NCBI GenBank assembly: GCA_028690665.1
Contig: JAQVAV010000012.1
Coordinates: forward strand, 62,001 to 126,000
Source of the DNA: Paludibacter sp.
GTDB lineage: Bacteria; Bacteroidota; Bacteroidia; Bacteroidales; Paludibacteraceae
DNA length: 64,000 nt
Direction of reading: 5' to 3'
Under the pieces are notes generated by a model. It did no database searches. It had not been told where the DNA came from and saw nothing but the letters and a program-made list of their open reading frames with translations. This document shows positions 1-9,590 of this stretch, piece after piece; the stretch's first letter is position 1, and the number at the start of each line of letters is the position of its first letter. The position numbers and the translations under genes are program-made.

Positions 1-1
1 G

Positions 2-1093
2 CGTCTTGCAGAAACTTTGTTGCGGGGAAAAGTTGGAAGTGTAGTCGCGATTGAACCCAAAACAGGAGAAATCTTGGCTATGGCTACAAGTCCCACGTTT
101 GATCCAAATTTACTTGTCGGAAGGCAGCGTTCAAAAAACTATTATGAACTTCTGAAAGACCCTACAAAACCGCTGATGAACCGTGCAACACAGGGACAGT
201 ATTCTCCGGGATCTTCGTTCAAAACCTTGCAGGCATTGGTTTGCCAGCAAATGGGAGGAATTACAGAACATACCATGTATGCCTGCAATGGTCCTCAGTC
301 TTCACCGGTTAAATGTACCCACCATCATGGTTCTCCCGTAAGTCTGGTAAACGCGATCGAACAAAGCTGTAATCCTTATTTTTGGAATGCCTTCAAAGCA
401 ACTATCGAAAAAGACGGATACGGCACAAAAAATGCTATTTTCAGAAAAAATTATGATGAATGGGTGGAAAGAATCAAAAGTTTTGGATTAGGGGAAAAAT
501 TTACGGATAGTGATATCTATGAACAAGCCAGAGGATATATACCAACTCAAAAATTTTATAACAAGGTTTACAAAAGCGTAACAGGCTGGAGGGCTCTGAC
601 TATCCGTTCAAATTCAATTGGGCAGGGAGAAATTATGGCAACTCCTTTACAGCTTGCCAATGCCATGTGTGTTATAGCCAATACCGGATATTATATCACC
701 CCCCACCTCCTCAAAAATGACACGATGCTACAAAAGGTACATCGATGTGAAGTGGAAAAAAAATACTTTCCAATTGTTTACGAAGGAATGTGGAAAGTAT
801 TTGAATCAGGAACCGCACGTGCCTCTAAGCTTGAAGGTATTGAGATGTGCGGTAAAACAGGTACAGTTCAAACACACGGAAAAGACCATGCTTTCTTTGT
901 TGGTTTTGCACCAAAAGATAATCCTAAAATAGCAATAGCCGTTATTGTAGAAAATGCTGGATTTGGATCAACATACGCTGCTCCGATATTCAGTTTATTG
1001 GCAGAGCAATATCTAAAAGGAAAAGTTGAACGTAACGAACTTCAGGAAAAAGTTTCTAATACAGTAACAAATAGTAATGTCAAGAAACGTTAG
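2..1093 (+). CDS. mrdA: Penicillin-binding protein 2, C-terminal part
   Basis: Carboxy-terminal ~360 residues of a class B penicillin-binding protein; the reading frame is open from base 2, so the true start lies upstream of the window. The transpeptidase motifs are present in order: SxxK (SSFK, nt 212-223), SxN (SCN, nt 365-373) and KTG (nt 854-862). Family knowledge: PBP2 cross-links peptidoglycan during lateral wall growth, anchored in the inner membrane with its domain in the periplasm. The stop overlaps the start of rodA by 17 bp. This PBP2-RodA pairing is what distinguishes it from the division enzyme PBP3. The N-terminal membrane anchor cannot be seen. Confidence 0.93.
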   Translation, partial: RLAETLLRGKVGSVVAIEPKTGEILAMATSPTFDPNLLVGRQRSKNYYELLKDPTKPLMNRATQGQYSPGSSFKTLQALVCQQMGGITEHTMYACNGPQSSPVKCTHHHGSPVSLVNAIEQSCNPYFWNAFKATIEKDGYGTKNAIFRKNYDEWVERIKSFGLGEKFTDSDIYEQARGYIPTQKFYNKVYKSVTGWRALTIRSNSIGQGEIMATPLQLANAMCVIANTGYYITPHLLKNDTMLQKVHRCEVEKKYFPIVYEGMWKVFESGTARASKLEGIEMCGKTGTVQTHGKDHAFFVGFAPKDNPKIAIAVIVENAGFGSTYAAPIFSLLAEQYLKGKVERNELQEKVSNTVTNSNVKKR

Positions 1094-2540
1094 TATAAAA
1101 TATTCATTAGACAGGACTACCATTATATTCTACGTTTTATTAGTAGTAATGGGTTGGTTGAGTATTTACGGTGCAAGCTATGACTTTGACCAACCCGGTA
1201 TTTTTAGCTGGGATCAGCGCGCAGGCAAGCAGTTTGTGTGGATTTTGACGGCATTCGGACTTGGGGGAATGCTTCTGTTAGTCGATTACAGAGTATACAA
1301 TTTTTTTGCTTATGTCATATATGGAATCACGTTACTTTTGCTGGCATTCACAATTGTTGCACCATCTTCTATAGCTCCTGATATAAAAGGATCACATTCA
1401 TGGCTTGTATTTGGTCCCATAAGTTTCCAACCGGCTGAATTGGCTAAAATATCAACAGCTTTAGCCCTCTCTAAATTCATGAGTGCCTACAATTACCGGA
1501 TTAGAACATGGAAAGATCTGATTCCCATCGGACTGTTTGTTTTTGTTCCGTTCTCTCTGATCGTATTGCAAAAGGAAACCGGTTCAGCATTAGTATTCAT
1601 ATCTTTTCTTCTAATGTTCTACCGGGAAGGAATGAACGGCATTATTTTACTTCTAATGGTATTTGCAATTATACTATTTGTATTGGTTATCAGATTCAGT
1701 ATTGTTCCCATTCTTGACAATCAGGGAACTCTCGGAATTCTGCTTGCTATGGGAATTATTCTGGCAATACAATTTTTTTACGCCTATTTTATTTGTAAAA
1801 ATAAAAAAGAAGCCCTTTATCTGCTTGGGGGGATTGTATTTATTGGGGGAGCTTCATTACTAACCAATATATGGTATAAAATAAATTTCAACTATGTAGC
1901 TTTGGGGATAGTTCTGCTTTCGGCAATTTACTGGACAATAACAGAATTATTCTTCAGACTCAAAAATTATTGGCTGATTGTTTTAATTACAATTGGTTCC
2001 ACTCTATTCTGCTTTTCGGCGGATTACCTTTTCGAAAAAGTACTGGAACCTCATCAACAAATCAGGATTAAAGTCCTGCTCAACATGGAGGACGATCCAA
2101 CAGGAGCAGGATATAATGTAAACCAATCGAAAATAGCCATTGGTTCAGGAGGTTTTCTGGGTAAAGGCTTTTTAAACGGAACTCAAACCAAACTCAAATA
2201 TGTTCCTGAACAGGATACCGATTTTATATTTTGTACGGTTGGTGAGGAACACGGCTTCTGGGGCTCCACTTTGGTGCTTGTTATTTACTGGCTGCTATTG
2301 ATGAGGTTATTGAAAATTGCGGAAAGGCAACGTGAAGCTTTTAATCGTATTTACGCGTATTGTGTTGCCAGCATTTTATTTTTTCATCTTATGGTAAACA
2401 TTGGAATGGTGCTTGGAATAATGCCCGTAATAGGCATTCCTTTGCCTTTTTTCAGCTACGGAGGATCTTCGCTTTGGGGTTTTACCATTTTGCTGTTTAT
2501 TTTGCTCAGATTAGATGCCTCCCGCTTAGAGCGCATATAG
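1077..2540 (+). CDS. rodA: Rod shape-determining protein RodA (SEDS glycosyltransferase)
   Basis: A 487-residue polytopic membrane protein of the SEDS family, which polymerises lipid II glycan strands for cell elongation together with PBP2. Visible family signatures are QPAELAKI near residue 120, GSGGFLGKGFLNG followed by PEQDTDFIF and GEEHGFWGS near residues 355-395, and PLPFFSYGGSS close to the C-terminus. It is longer than the ~370-residue proteobacterial RodA because of an extra hydrophobic block around residues 180-320. The ATG overlaps the end of the PBP2 gene, so the two are translationally coupled. It ends directly against the stop codon of the convergent minus-strand gene, with no spacer. 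Confidence 0.94.
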   Translation: MSRNVSIKYSLDRTTIIFYVLLVVMGWLSIYGASYDFDQPGIFSWDQRAGKQFVWILTAFGLGGMLLLVDYRVYNFFAYVIYGITLLLLAFTIVAPSSIAPDIKGSHSWLVFGPISFQPAELAKISTALALSKFMSAYNYRIRTWKDLIPIGLFVFVPFSLIVLQKETGSALVFISFLLMFYREGMNGIILLLMVFAIILFVLVIRFSIVPILDNQGTLGILLAMGIILAIQFFYAYFICKNKKEALYLLGGIVFIGGASLLTNIWYKINFNYVALGIVLLSAIYWTITELFFRLKNYWLIVLITIGSTLFCFSADYLFEKVLEPHQQIRIKVLLNMEDDPTGAGYNVNQSKIAIGSGGFLGKGFLNGTQTKLKYVPEQDTDFIFCTVGEEHGFWGSTLVLVIYWLLLMRLLKIAERQREAFNRIYAYCVASILFFHLMVNIGMVLGIMPVIGIPLPFFSYGGSSLWGFTILLFILLRLDASRLERI

Positions 2541-4592
2541 TCAATAACTCATCCGAAGCAAAAATCTGAACTCTGTTTTTCTGTTGCCGATTATTTTTTC
2601 GTTTCCGCTACTAATTGCAGTCCTGTCATCGGCATAAACTATTTGTGATATTTTAAACCAGACAGAATAATGCCTGCTTAATTCATATTTCAGATTAAAA
2701 TAATAACGATTTCCCTTTCCATAAAACATGGGTATTGAAAAAGCATACAGGACATCGCTTTCATAAGTATAAAAAGCATTCTCAAAATCAACCGCATCGA
2801 AAAGCAAATATCTCAAATTAAAGTTCAATGGTATTTTACGGAAATCATAACTCACATCCTGATATGCAAGAAAACCATAAGTACTCCTGCTTTTACCAAT
2901 TGTAATCTGATTTATTTCATTTACATTTTTGAATTTCCAATTTCCGGATTTAAACAGCAACTGATATTTTACCAAAAACTTAGTCCGGTCTACAATCAAT
3001 TTTACCGGACTAATATCATCTGACACGTTTACTTGTTTGTTACTATATTTTAAACGTAAAAACATAGCAAGAGATTTTTGGGGCATGTAATCAGCCTGAA
3101 ATAAAGATTCATTCCCTGTTGAAGGAGAAGAAACTATATATTTGGGCCATGGGTATTTATAAGCATCTACATAAAATGATATTTTAAGGCCTTTTGTCGC
3201 TTTTAATTCAATTCCAGAATAAATACCTGTTTCATTATTAGTTTTTGAATTTTGAGAAAAAGAACTGGCAAATAGCTCATCATATTTCGGAGAATAATAA
3301 CGAAACAAAGTAACAAAACTTATTTTAGAGGCCGGTGAAAAACTTATTCCATTCAAAGTTGCTACAGATAAATTGTCTGCCAATGCTGTTTCTCCAAAAA
3401 AATTCAATTTGAAAAATCTCGCCCTGTAATCCATACTTACGGCGGTCTGCTTCGCCCCACAAAAATAAAATAGGTTGTAAACTGTTTTATCAAAATTTAA
3501 TTCTTTATCGAAAAAAGTATGATTTAAAGTCAAACCCACGGATAGATATTTAAATCTCAAATTACCATTCACCCCCAAAGTCTGCTGATTTACAGAATGC
3601 TTCTTATTTAATTCCGATAAAGTTCTATGATAACCCGTTTTATAAAAACCTGAAAATGTGCTATCGATGGCATCTGCGTCAATTATTCTATATGAATAAA
3701 ATGCAGACAGCATAAAATTATTTTTCTGTAAAGTACCTCCTAATCCCCTGAAAAAAGCAAATTCATTCGAAGATGAACTCTTTCGAAGTCCAACAGAAGC
3801 ATTCGCTACATTCAAAACATAAGATGATGGCCCGCTGCTAAACGTAGAACCCAAAACTAATCCTTGTCCAAACGATGCCCTGAAGTCTCCCAGAATTATT
3901 GTTTTAAATATTCCGACACGATTCACCTGAGTATAAAACGAATAAAAATCATAACCATTTCTATATCTTGAAAATATCGGTTCTCCGGCATCTTTTTCTA
4001 AAGTAATACCCGCATAAATTTTATCTCTTAATTTATACTGATATTTTACAGAATTATAAATACCTGAACCTATATATTTTGAAGTGTCATTCTCATTTTC
4101 GGAAGGCTGGTATCCGGCTTTTGACTCCAATGTATTATCCACTCGCAGAAAAATATTATGTCTTCCGTAAGCAATCAAATCCCGTGGATAAAAATTATTG
4201 TTTCCCGGGCTCCCCTCTCCTGCTCTTACAAAAGGAAGCATATATCGAATATCCGTCATATCCAAACCATCAATCAGCTGTAATTGATATAGATTATCAA
4301 GCGGACCGAATTTATACACATAATACAATATGTTTTCTACCTGATCTTCCGAAAGAAATTGTAATTTCATCAAATCATCTTTTACTGCATTATTTAAATT
4401 AAGCTTGTTTTCTGAAAATGAAATCAAATCATCGTAAAATGATTCATAATCCAACGTTTTTTCAGTTTCAGCTGTATATTGTTCAAAAATATCAGCAATA
4501 AAATCATCTATAGCCAAATTTTTATCCTGGGCAAACAGACACGATGGCCATACAAATAACAATGGTATTGTAAACAACAACTTTTTAATCAT
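2541..4592 (-). CDS. Helix-hairpin-helix outer-membrane beta-barrel protein
   Basis: 683 residues with a signal peptide (hydrophobic segment ending LFAQ near residue 22). The N-terminal ~100 residues contain short ComEA-like helix-hairpin-helix stretches (NLNNAVKDDLMKLQFLSEDQVENI; LYQLQLIDGLD). The rest is rich in alternating aromatic/polar residues typical of a beta-barrel and ends in an aromatic residue (FLLRMSY), as outer-membrane proteins do. In Bacteroidetes such proteins are annotated only as HHH-containing hypothetical proteins. The function is unknown; despite the HHH motif it is exported, so a DNA-repair role is unlikely. It lies 3 bp downstream of the next barrel gene and is probably co-transcribed with it. 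Confidence 0.75.
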   Translation of the reverse strand: MIKKLLFTIPLLFVWPSCLFAQDKNLAIDDFIADIFEQYTAETEKTLDYESFYDDLISFSENKLNLNNAVKDDLMKLQFLSEDQVENILYYVYKFGPLDNLYQLQLIDGLDMTDIRYMLPFVRAGEGSPGNNNFYPRDLIAYGRHNIFLRVDNTLESKAGYQPSENENDTSKYIGSGIYNSVKYQYKLRDKIYAGITLEKDAGEPIFSRYRNGYDFYSFYTQVNRVGIFKTIILGDFRASFGQGLVLGSTFSSGPSSYVLNVANASVGLRKSSSSNEFAFFRGLGGTLQKNNFMLSAFYSYRIIDADAIDSTFSGFYKTGYHRTLSELNKKHSVNQQTLGVNGNLRFKYLSVGLTLNHTFFDKELNFDKTVYNLFYFCGAKQTAVSMDYRARFFKLNFFGETALADNLSVATLNGISFSPASKISFVTLFRYYSPKYDELFASSFSQNSKTNNETGIYSGIELKATKGLKISFYVDAYKYPWPKYIVSSPSTGNESLFQADYMPQKSLAMFLRLKYSNKQVNVSDDISPVKLIVDRTKFLVKYQLLFKSGNWKFKNVNEINQITIGKSRSTYGFLAYQDVSYDFRKIPLNFNLRYLLFDAVDFENAFYTYESDVLYAFSIPMFYGKGNRYYFNLKYELSRHYSVWFKISQIVYADDRTAISSGNEKIIGNRKTEFRFLLRMSY

Positions 4593-4595
4593 AAA

Positions 4596-5408
4596 TCAGA
4601 AGGAATAGCTTAGTGTTGCATTAGAAATCAAACCCAACAAAGGATGAATATCTGTATTTAGCCCAAATTGAATTTGAGAATATTTAAATGAAAAACCCAA
4701 GCAAGGCACCAAATAATAAGTATAGTAAACTCCGGATTTGAAAGTCAAGAAATCTTTCATAGTGTATTCCAATCCTGTCGCCAGACGGAAATCACTGCTC
4801 ACTTCTTTCTCTGTCTGAATAAGCAACTTTACTGAACTTACAGGCAAATAACAAAATCCCAGACTGTAAACAGAAGGAATCCGTTTATAAGTAGTCTCAC
4901 ATTTTATGTTTGTCTGAAAAGGGTTGAGCGCTTGAAAGCCCCAATAAAAGACGGGAGAAATAAGCACATTTATTCCAAATTGAGGAAAAAAGGCACTGCG
5001 ATATTTATTATCAACTCCGGAATAAAATGTATAATAATCGAACTGCAATCCCATAGAAAATTTATTAGCAAAATTTCTGGCAAAACCAGCTCCCAAAAGT
5101 ATTTCGTTGTACAATGAATAGCCAAAGTGAGAAAAAGAAAATCGATAATTTAAAAGATTAGTATGACCAGTGAAACTGACACCTTTTCGAGATAATTCTC
5201 TAATAATAAATTTATTTTCATATTGTGCTAAAAGGATATTGCTTTCCGCAAAAGCAATATTAGAAGGATTCTGAAATACACTATAATCATGAAAATTGGC
5301 AACAGAAGCACCAGCAATTGTCTGAGGAGAAGGAAGGATATTTTCAATCTGAGAAAATATATTCGTATAAATACAGAACATAATAATTGTAAACAAAAAT
5401 GATTTCAT
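4596..5408 (-). CDS. Small outer-membrane beta-barrel protein (PorV/PorQ-like)
   Basis: 270 residues with a cleavable signal peptide (KSFLFTIIMFCIYTNIFSQ). The first mature stretch, LPSPQTIAGASVANFHDYSVFQNPSNIAFAE, resembles the start of PorV/PorQ-type barrels (Ala-Asn-x-D...NPA pattern). The remainder alternates hydrophobic and polar residues and ends SYSF, a canonical outer-membrane C-terminus. It is the first gene of a two-gene minus-strand unit with the HHH barrel protein. A link to type IX secretion is only suggested by the fold; no gliding or secretion genes are nearby. Confidence 0.6.
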   Translation of the reverse strand: MKSFLFTIIMFCIYTNIFSQIENILPSPQTIAGASVANFHDYSVFQNPSNIAFAESNILLAQYENKFIIRELSRKGVSFTGHTNLLNYRFSFSHFGYSLYNEILLGAGFARNFANKFSMGLQFDYYTFYSGVDNKYRSAFFPQFGINVLISPVFYWGFQALNPFQTNIKCETTYKRIPSVYSLGFCYLPVSSVKLLIQTEKEVSSDFRLATGLEYTMKDFLTFKSGVYYTYYLVPCLGFSFKYSQIQFGLNTDIHPLLGLISNATLSYSF

Positions 5409-5710
5409 AGCTTTTTACAAGAATAAAATTAAGGTTTTTCAAAAATATAAAATTATTTTAATAATCAATATAATTTTAATCTATTGTTGATGCTTTTTTA
5501 CTATATATGTTTCTGTAAAATAAAATTTCTTTCGGGAATTGAAAAATTCATCAACTTTGATAATCCTGTAGTAACTGATTTCCAAACTTTTTCATAATTT
5601 AGCAACCGAAATAATTTCATTCTCAATCAATGACATTTTCACCCCGACATAAAGGAAATCTGCTCCACAAATCCGGCAAAGGTTTGTATGAGTGCTGGAT
5701 GAACTAAAAA

Positions 5711-5834
5711 CACACCCCCAGCCCCCTAAAGGGGTGTTATATAAAAACTTCCTTGAAGTTTCTATCTTTTTTCCGACTGTACTTCCAAATTTTACATTAA
5801 TCCTTTAATTATCCCCCTTTAGGGGTTAGGGGTC
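5711..5834. repeat. Inverted pair of GC-rich extragenic repeats
   Basis: In an otherwise A+T-rich 426-bp spacer, C/G-rich units occur at 5711-5737 (CCCCCAGCCCCCTAAAGGGG core) and, inverted, at 5811-5834 (CCCCCTTTAGGGGTTAGGGG core). Each is also an imperfect palindrome around CCCCTAAAGGGG. The second unit runs right up to the ATG of the activase gene. A related unit lies after that gene. Nothing else is recognised in 5409-5710. Confidence 0.7.
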
Positions 5835-6629
5835 ATGGCTATTATTTTCGACATCAAACGATTTGCGGTTCACGATGGACCAGGCATTCGTACAACTGTA
5901 TTTATGAAAGGTTGTCCGCTACGCTGTGCGTGGTGCCACAATCCGGAAAGCATCAGTTCCGCCATCTGCGAGGTTCCGAAGACCGTCCGTATCGGCGATA
6001 AAACATTTACCGAAAACGAAACAGTAGGTCGGGAAATGTCGGTTGATGAATTGATGAAGGAATTACAGAAAGAAAAAGTGTTTATGAACGAATCGGGAGG
6101 AGGAGTAACTTTTTCGGGAGGTGAGCCCATGCTTCAACACGAATTTCTGAATAACTCACTCGATGCCTGCAAAGCGGCAGGAATGCACACGGCTGTAGAT
6201 ACTTCAGGATACGTCCGGTGGAAATTGCTGGAAGAAACCGCCCGGAGAACTGATCTTTTCCTATACGATCTGAAATTGATGGACGATAAAAAACATCAAA
6301 AATATACCGGAGCATCAAACAAAATTATTCTTGAAAATCTCCCCAAATTATTGGAGACAGGGAAAAAAGTAAGAATTCGGATTCCATTTGTACCCGAAGT
6401 AACATTTACCAAAGAAAATATTCAGCAAACGTTGCAATTTCTTTCCGGGTTACCACAACAACCCGAAGAAATAGACCTTCTACCCTATCATAATACCGCT
6501 TCACACAAATATGAACGGTTTGGTATGGAAAATATCTTCGAAGGAAAAAAATCTTTATCGAAGAAAAACCTGGAAAATGTTCAATTACTCTTTGAAAAAG
6601 CCGGTTTTAATGTAAAAATCGGTGGATAG
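5835..6629 (+). CDS. Glycyl-radical enzyme activating enzyme (radical SAM)
   Basis: 264 residues. The radical-SAM cluster motif CxxxCxxC is C27-C31-C34 (GCPLRCAWCHNPES), preceded by the activase signature FAVHDGPGIRTTVFMKGC. The SAM-binding GGE motif follows (VTFSGGEPMLQ, ~residues 92-102). Family knowledge: such enzymes use S-adenosylmethionine to abstract hydrogen from the conserved glycine of a partner enzyme. The partner is almost certainly the dehydratase 59 bp downstream. The insert after the first cluster, which in many ~300-residue activases carries two extra 4Fe-4S clusters, is shortened here and holds a single Cys. The GC-rich repeat just upstream leaves the ATG at 5835 as the first plausible start. 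Confidence 0.9.
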   Translation: MAIIFDIKRFAVHDGPGIRTTVFMKGCPLRCAWCHNPESISSAICEVPKTVRIGDKTFTENETVGREMSVDELMKELQKEKVFMNESGGGVTFSGGEPMLQHEFLNNSLDACKAAGMHTAVDTSGYVRWKLLEETARRTDLFLYDLKLMDDKKHQKYTGASNKIILENLPKLLETGKKVRIRIPFVPEVTFTKENIQQTLQFLSGLPQQPEEIDLLPYHNTASHKYERFGMENIFEGKKSLSKKNLENVQLLFEKAGFNVKIGG

Positions 6630-6630
6630 T

Positions 6631-6656
6631 CATCCCCTAAATTTCTAAAGGGGGAA
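6631..6656. repeat. GC-rich extragenic repeat, third copy
   Basis: CATCCCCTAA, a short spacer, then CTAAAGGGGGA, matching the units at 5711 and 5811. It lies between the activase stop and the dehydratase start, so the activase gene is flanked on both sides by the same repeat type. Confidence 0.6.
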
Positions 6657-6688
6657 TAAAAAATTACATGAAATTTTAAAAAACAAAT

Positions 6689-9052
6689 ATGACACCCAGA
6701 ATTCAACAACTACGCGAACAAAGCCTGAATGCCGTAAATCGTATCTCGGCCGAAAGAGGTTTATTGATAACGGAATTCTATAAAAATCATGTCGCATTTG
6801 GCGATTCGATTCCTGTACAGCGTGCCAAATCGCTGGAATATATCCTCTCCAAAAAATATATCTGTATCAACGACATGGAACTGATCGTCGGCGAGCGCGG
6901 GCCTGCACCGAAAGCTACGCCGACTTATCCTGAAATAACGGTTCACTCGTTGCAGGATCTCGAAATTCTGGATACACGCGAAAAAGTATGGTTTCGTGTC
7001 GACGAAGAAACTAAACAGGCTTTTGCCGATACCATAATTCCTTTTTGGGAAGGCCGCTCGAACCGCGACCGCATGATGAATGCCATGACTGAAGAATGGA
7101 AAGAGTCATACAATGCCGGCATTTTTACCGAATTTATGGAACAACGTGCTCCGGGACATACAGTTGCCGGTTATAAAATTTTCCGGAAAGGCATGTTAGA
7201 CATCATGCAGGATATAGATGAAAGTCTGGCTCAGCTCAACTTTACCAACGATCCAATGGCTTACGACAAAAAAGAAGAACTGAAAGCCATGAAGATTGCG
7301 GCGAATGCGCTCATCATTTATGCCAATCGTCATGCCGATAAACTGGAAGAGCTAGCCGCTGAAGAAATAGATGCTGACCGAAAAGCGGAATTGGAAAAAA
7401 TGGCACAGATTTGTCGCCGGGTTCCGGCACACGCTCCATCCACTTTTCACGAAGTACTGCAACATTACTGGTTTGTTCATCTGGGCGTGGTTACGGAACT
7501 AAATCCGTGGGATTCTTTCAATCCGGGTCGTTTAGATCAGCATTTGAATCCTTTTTATCAGAAAGAAATTGCCGAAGGTTCTCTGACTAAAGATCAGGCC
7601 GTGGAATTGCTTGAGTCGTTCTGGGTGAAATTCAACAATCATCCTTCTCCCCCAAAAATCGGGGTAACAGCTCAGGAAAGCAGCACTTATACCGATTTTT
7701 GCCTCATCAATCTGGGCGGGGTGAAACCCGATGGAACCGATGCTGTCAACGAAATGTCGTACATTTTGCTTGACGTGATTGAAGAAATGCGTTTGTTACA
7801 GCCAAGTTCGATGGTACAACTGAGCAAACTCAATCCCGATAGTTTTATCAATCGTGCTGTAAAAATCACTAAAACCGGGTTCGGGCAACCATCTATCTTC
7901 AATACCGATTCCATTATTCAGGAACTGCTCAATCAGGGTAAAGATATTGTGGACGCACGCAATGGCGGTTGCAGCGGCTGTGTGGAAACAGGAGCGTTCG
8001 GAACCGAAAGTTATATTCTGTGCGGATATTTCAATTTGCCTAAAATTCTGGAACTTACCCTGCACAACGGATTCGACACCCGTACCCAAAAACAAATCGG
8101 ACTAAAAACAGGTGAAGTATCGGATTTTAAATTTTACGAACAACTTTTGGCGGCCTTCAATACACAAGTACAACATTTTGTCCGCATCAAAATCATAGGG
8201 AATAATACTATAGAAAAGATTTTTATGAACCACATCCCTACTCCGTTCCTGTCGCTGATTATCGACGACTGCGTGGCACGCGGTATGGATTATATTCAGG
8301 GTGGTTCGCGCTACAACAGCAACTACATTCAGGGTGTGGGAATGGGAACTATGACAGATGCGCTTACAGCTCTTCGTAAACATGTTTTTGACGAAAAATC
8401 CATTTCTTTACCGGATTTTGTAAAAGCGTTGGAAGATAATTTTGAAGGTCACGACGAACTCTTATACAAACTGCTTTACAAAACTCCCAAATACGGAAAC
8501 GATGATGATTACGCCGACGCACAGTTGATGAATGTTTTTGACATTTATTATGACTCAGTGAAAGGGCATCGCAGTCCGCGCGGAGCCGAATACCGCATTA
8601 ACCTGTTGCCAACGACCTGCCATGTTTATTTTGGAAGTGTTATGCATGCCAGTGCAGATGGACGAAAAGCGGGATTACCCGTTTCGGAAGGAATTTCACC
8701 CGTACAGGGAGCCGACAAAAACGGTCCGACTTCGGTAGTAAAATCAGCAGCAAAAATTGATCATTTAAACACCGGAGGAACTTTACTGAATCAAAAATTC
8801 AGCCCGAACTTTTTCGAAGACGAAACAGCCATTCGCAAAGTTTCTTCTTTAGTCCGGAGCTATTTCCGCATGAACGGGCATCATATCCAGTTCAATGTGG
8901 TAAATGCAGCAACTCTCCGAGATGCCCAGAAACATCCGGAAAAATATCGTAATCTGATTGTACGTGTAGCCGGCTACAGCGATTATTTCAATGATTTGGG
9001 ATTAGATTTACAAAACGAAATTATTGAGCGCACGGAACACGAATCGATGTAA
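6689..9052 (+). CDS. hypD: Trans-4-hydroxy-L-proline dehydratase (glycyl-radical enzyme HypD)
   Basis: 787 residues, the length of characterised HypD. The catalytic cysteine is C431 in GGCSGCVETG with the partner E433; H157 sits in EQRAPGHT; the radical glycine is G762 in RVAGYSDYF. All three lie three residues before the positions I recall for the Clostridioides difficile enzyme (H160, C434/E436, G765), and blocks such as FNPGRLDQHLNPFY, VKFNN, PPKIGVT and YGNDDDYAD match it closely from memory. Known reaction: dehydration of trans-4-hydroxy-L-proline to pyrroline-5-carboxylate, which ProC reduces to proline. Alternatives (choline lyase, propanediol dehydratase, PFL) fit less well. No proC is in the window. 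The hypD symbol is shared with an unrelated hydrogenase maturation gene. Confidence 0.88.
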   Translation: MTPRIQQLREQSLNAVNRISAERGLLITEFYKNHVAFGDSIPVQRAKSLEYILSKKYICINDMELIVGERGPAPKATPTYPEITVHSLQDLEILDTREKVWFRVDEETKQAFADTIIPFWEGRSNRDRMMNAMTEEWKESYNAGIFTEFMEQRAPGHTVAGYKIFRKGMLDIMQDIDESLAQLNFTNDPMAYDKKEELKAMKIAANALIIYANRHADKLEELAAEEIDADRKAELEKMAQICRRVPAHAPSTFHEVLQHYWFVHLGVVTELNPWDSFNPGRLDQHLNPFYQKEIAEGSLTKDQAVELLESFWVKFNNHPSPPKIGVTAQESSTYTDFCLINLGGVKPDGTDAVNEMSYILLDVIEEMRLLQPSSMVQLSKLNPDSFINRAVKITKTGFGQPSIFNTDSIIQELLNQGKDIVDARNGGCSGCVETGAFGTESYILCGYFNLPKILELTLHNGFDTRTQKQIGLKTGEVSDFKFYEQLLAAFNTQVQHFVRIKIIGNNTIEKIFMNHIPTPFLSLIIDDCVARGMDYIQGGSRYNSNYIQGVGMGTMTDALTALRKHVFDEKSISLPDFVKALEDNFEGHDELLYKLLYKTPKYGNDDDYADAQLMNVFDIYYDSVKGHRSPRGAEYRINLLPTTCHVYFGSVMHASADGRKAGLPVSEGISPVQGADKNGPTSVVKSAAKIDHLNTGGTLLNQKFSPNFFEDETAIRKVSSLVRSYFRMNGHHIQFNVVNAATLRDAQKHPEKYRNLIVRVAGYSDYFNDLGLDLQNEIIERTEHESM

Positions 9053-9057
9053 ATTGG

Positions 9058-9075
9058 CTCATTGGATGCAATGAG
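9058..9075 (+). terminator. Small hairpin after hypD
   Basis: Perfect 7-bp stem CTCATTG/CAATGAG with a 4-base loop, six bases after the hypD stop. There is no clear T-run, so it may be an RNA 3' end or merely a stem. Confidence 0.3.
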
Positions 9076-9163
9076 TTGAAAAATCATTTGTAAATTTTCT
9101 CATATTATTCTACATTTACATGTTGTTTTTTATAGCGTGCCAAATAAATAACAACAGAATGAT

Positions 9164-9546
9164 ATGGAGAGTAAAATTGAAATATACAAAACTTCGAATA
9201 ACCAAACTGAATTAAAAGTTCAGTTCGACGCAGGCACTGTGTGGTTAAGTCAGGCATAAATGGCCGAACTTTTTGATAAAGATGTGCGTACCATTAATGA
9301 ACACATTAAAAATATTTATCAAACAGAAGAATTAGAGATAGATTTGAACTATCCGGAAATTCCGGATAGTTCGACAGAAAGGGCAAAGACAAGTACTAAG
9401 AAGATGTATTTGCAAAGCCTAATGGATTTCCTTTAATTGACAACTCAACTCTTGCGGCTCTTACTTTGTTTATAGCAACAAGCAAAACAGAAGAAGCAGA
9501 TATTGTAAAACAATTTGTAATTACTGTACTCAACAGAAATATGTAA
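9164..9546 (+). pseudogene. Remnant of a RhuM/Fic-DOC fusion gene
   Basis: Reading from ATG 9164 gives MESKIEIYKTSNNQTELKV, then a VWLSQA segment, a TAA at 9260, and MAELFDKDVRTINEHIKNIY. This is the N-terminus of RhuM-family virulence proteins, whose usual VWLTQAQMAELF is broken by a CAG-to-TAA-type change. After the RhuM start the sequence jumps in another frame to NGFPLIDNSTLAALTLFIAT and VKQFVITVLNRNM, the C-terminal pattern of the Fic/DOC domain in RhuM-Fic fusions. Most of the middle, including the Fic active-site loop, is gone. It has a premature stop, a frame change and a large internal deletion, so it cannot make the enzyme. It separates hypD from the aminopeptidase gene. Confidence 0.72.
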
Positions 9547-9590
9547 ATTAATCACATCTTCATATAAATCAAATAAAATTATTCATTACA

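Noticed and set aside
4079-4402. 107-residue plus-strand frame inside the HHH barrel gene
   Set aside because: Antisense to a clear coding region, with no start context or family resemblance.
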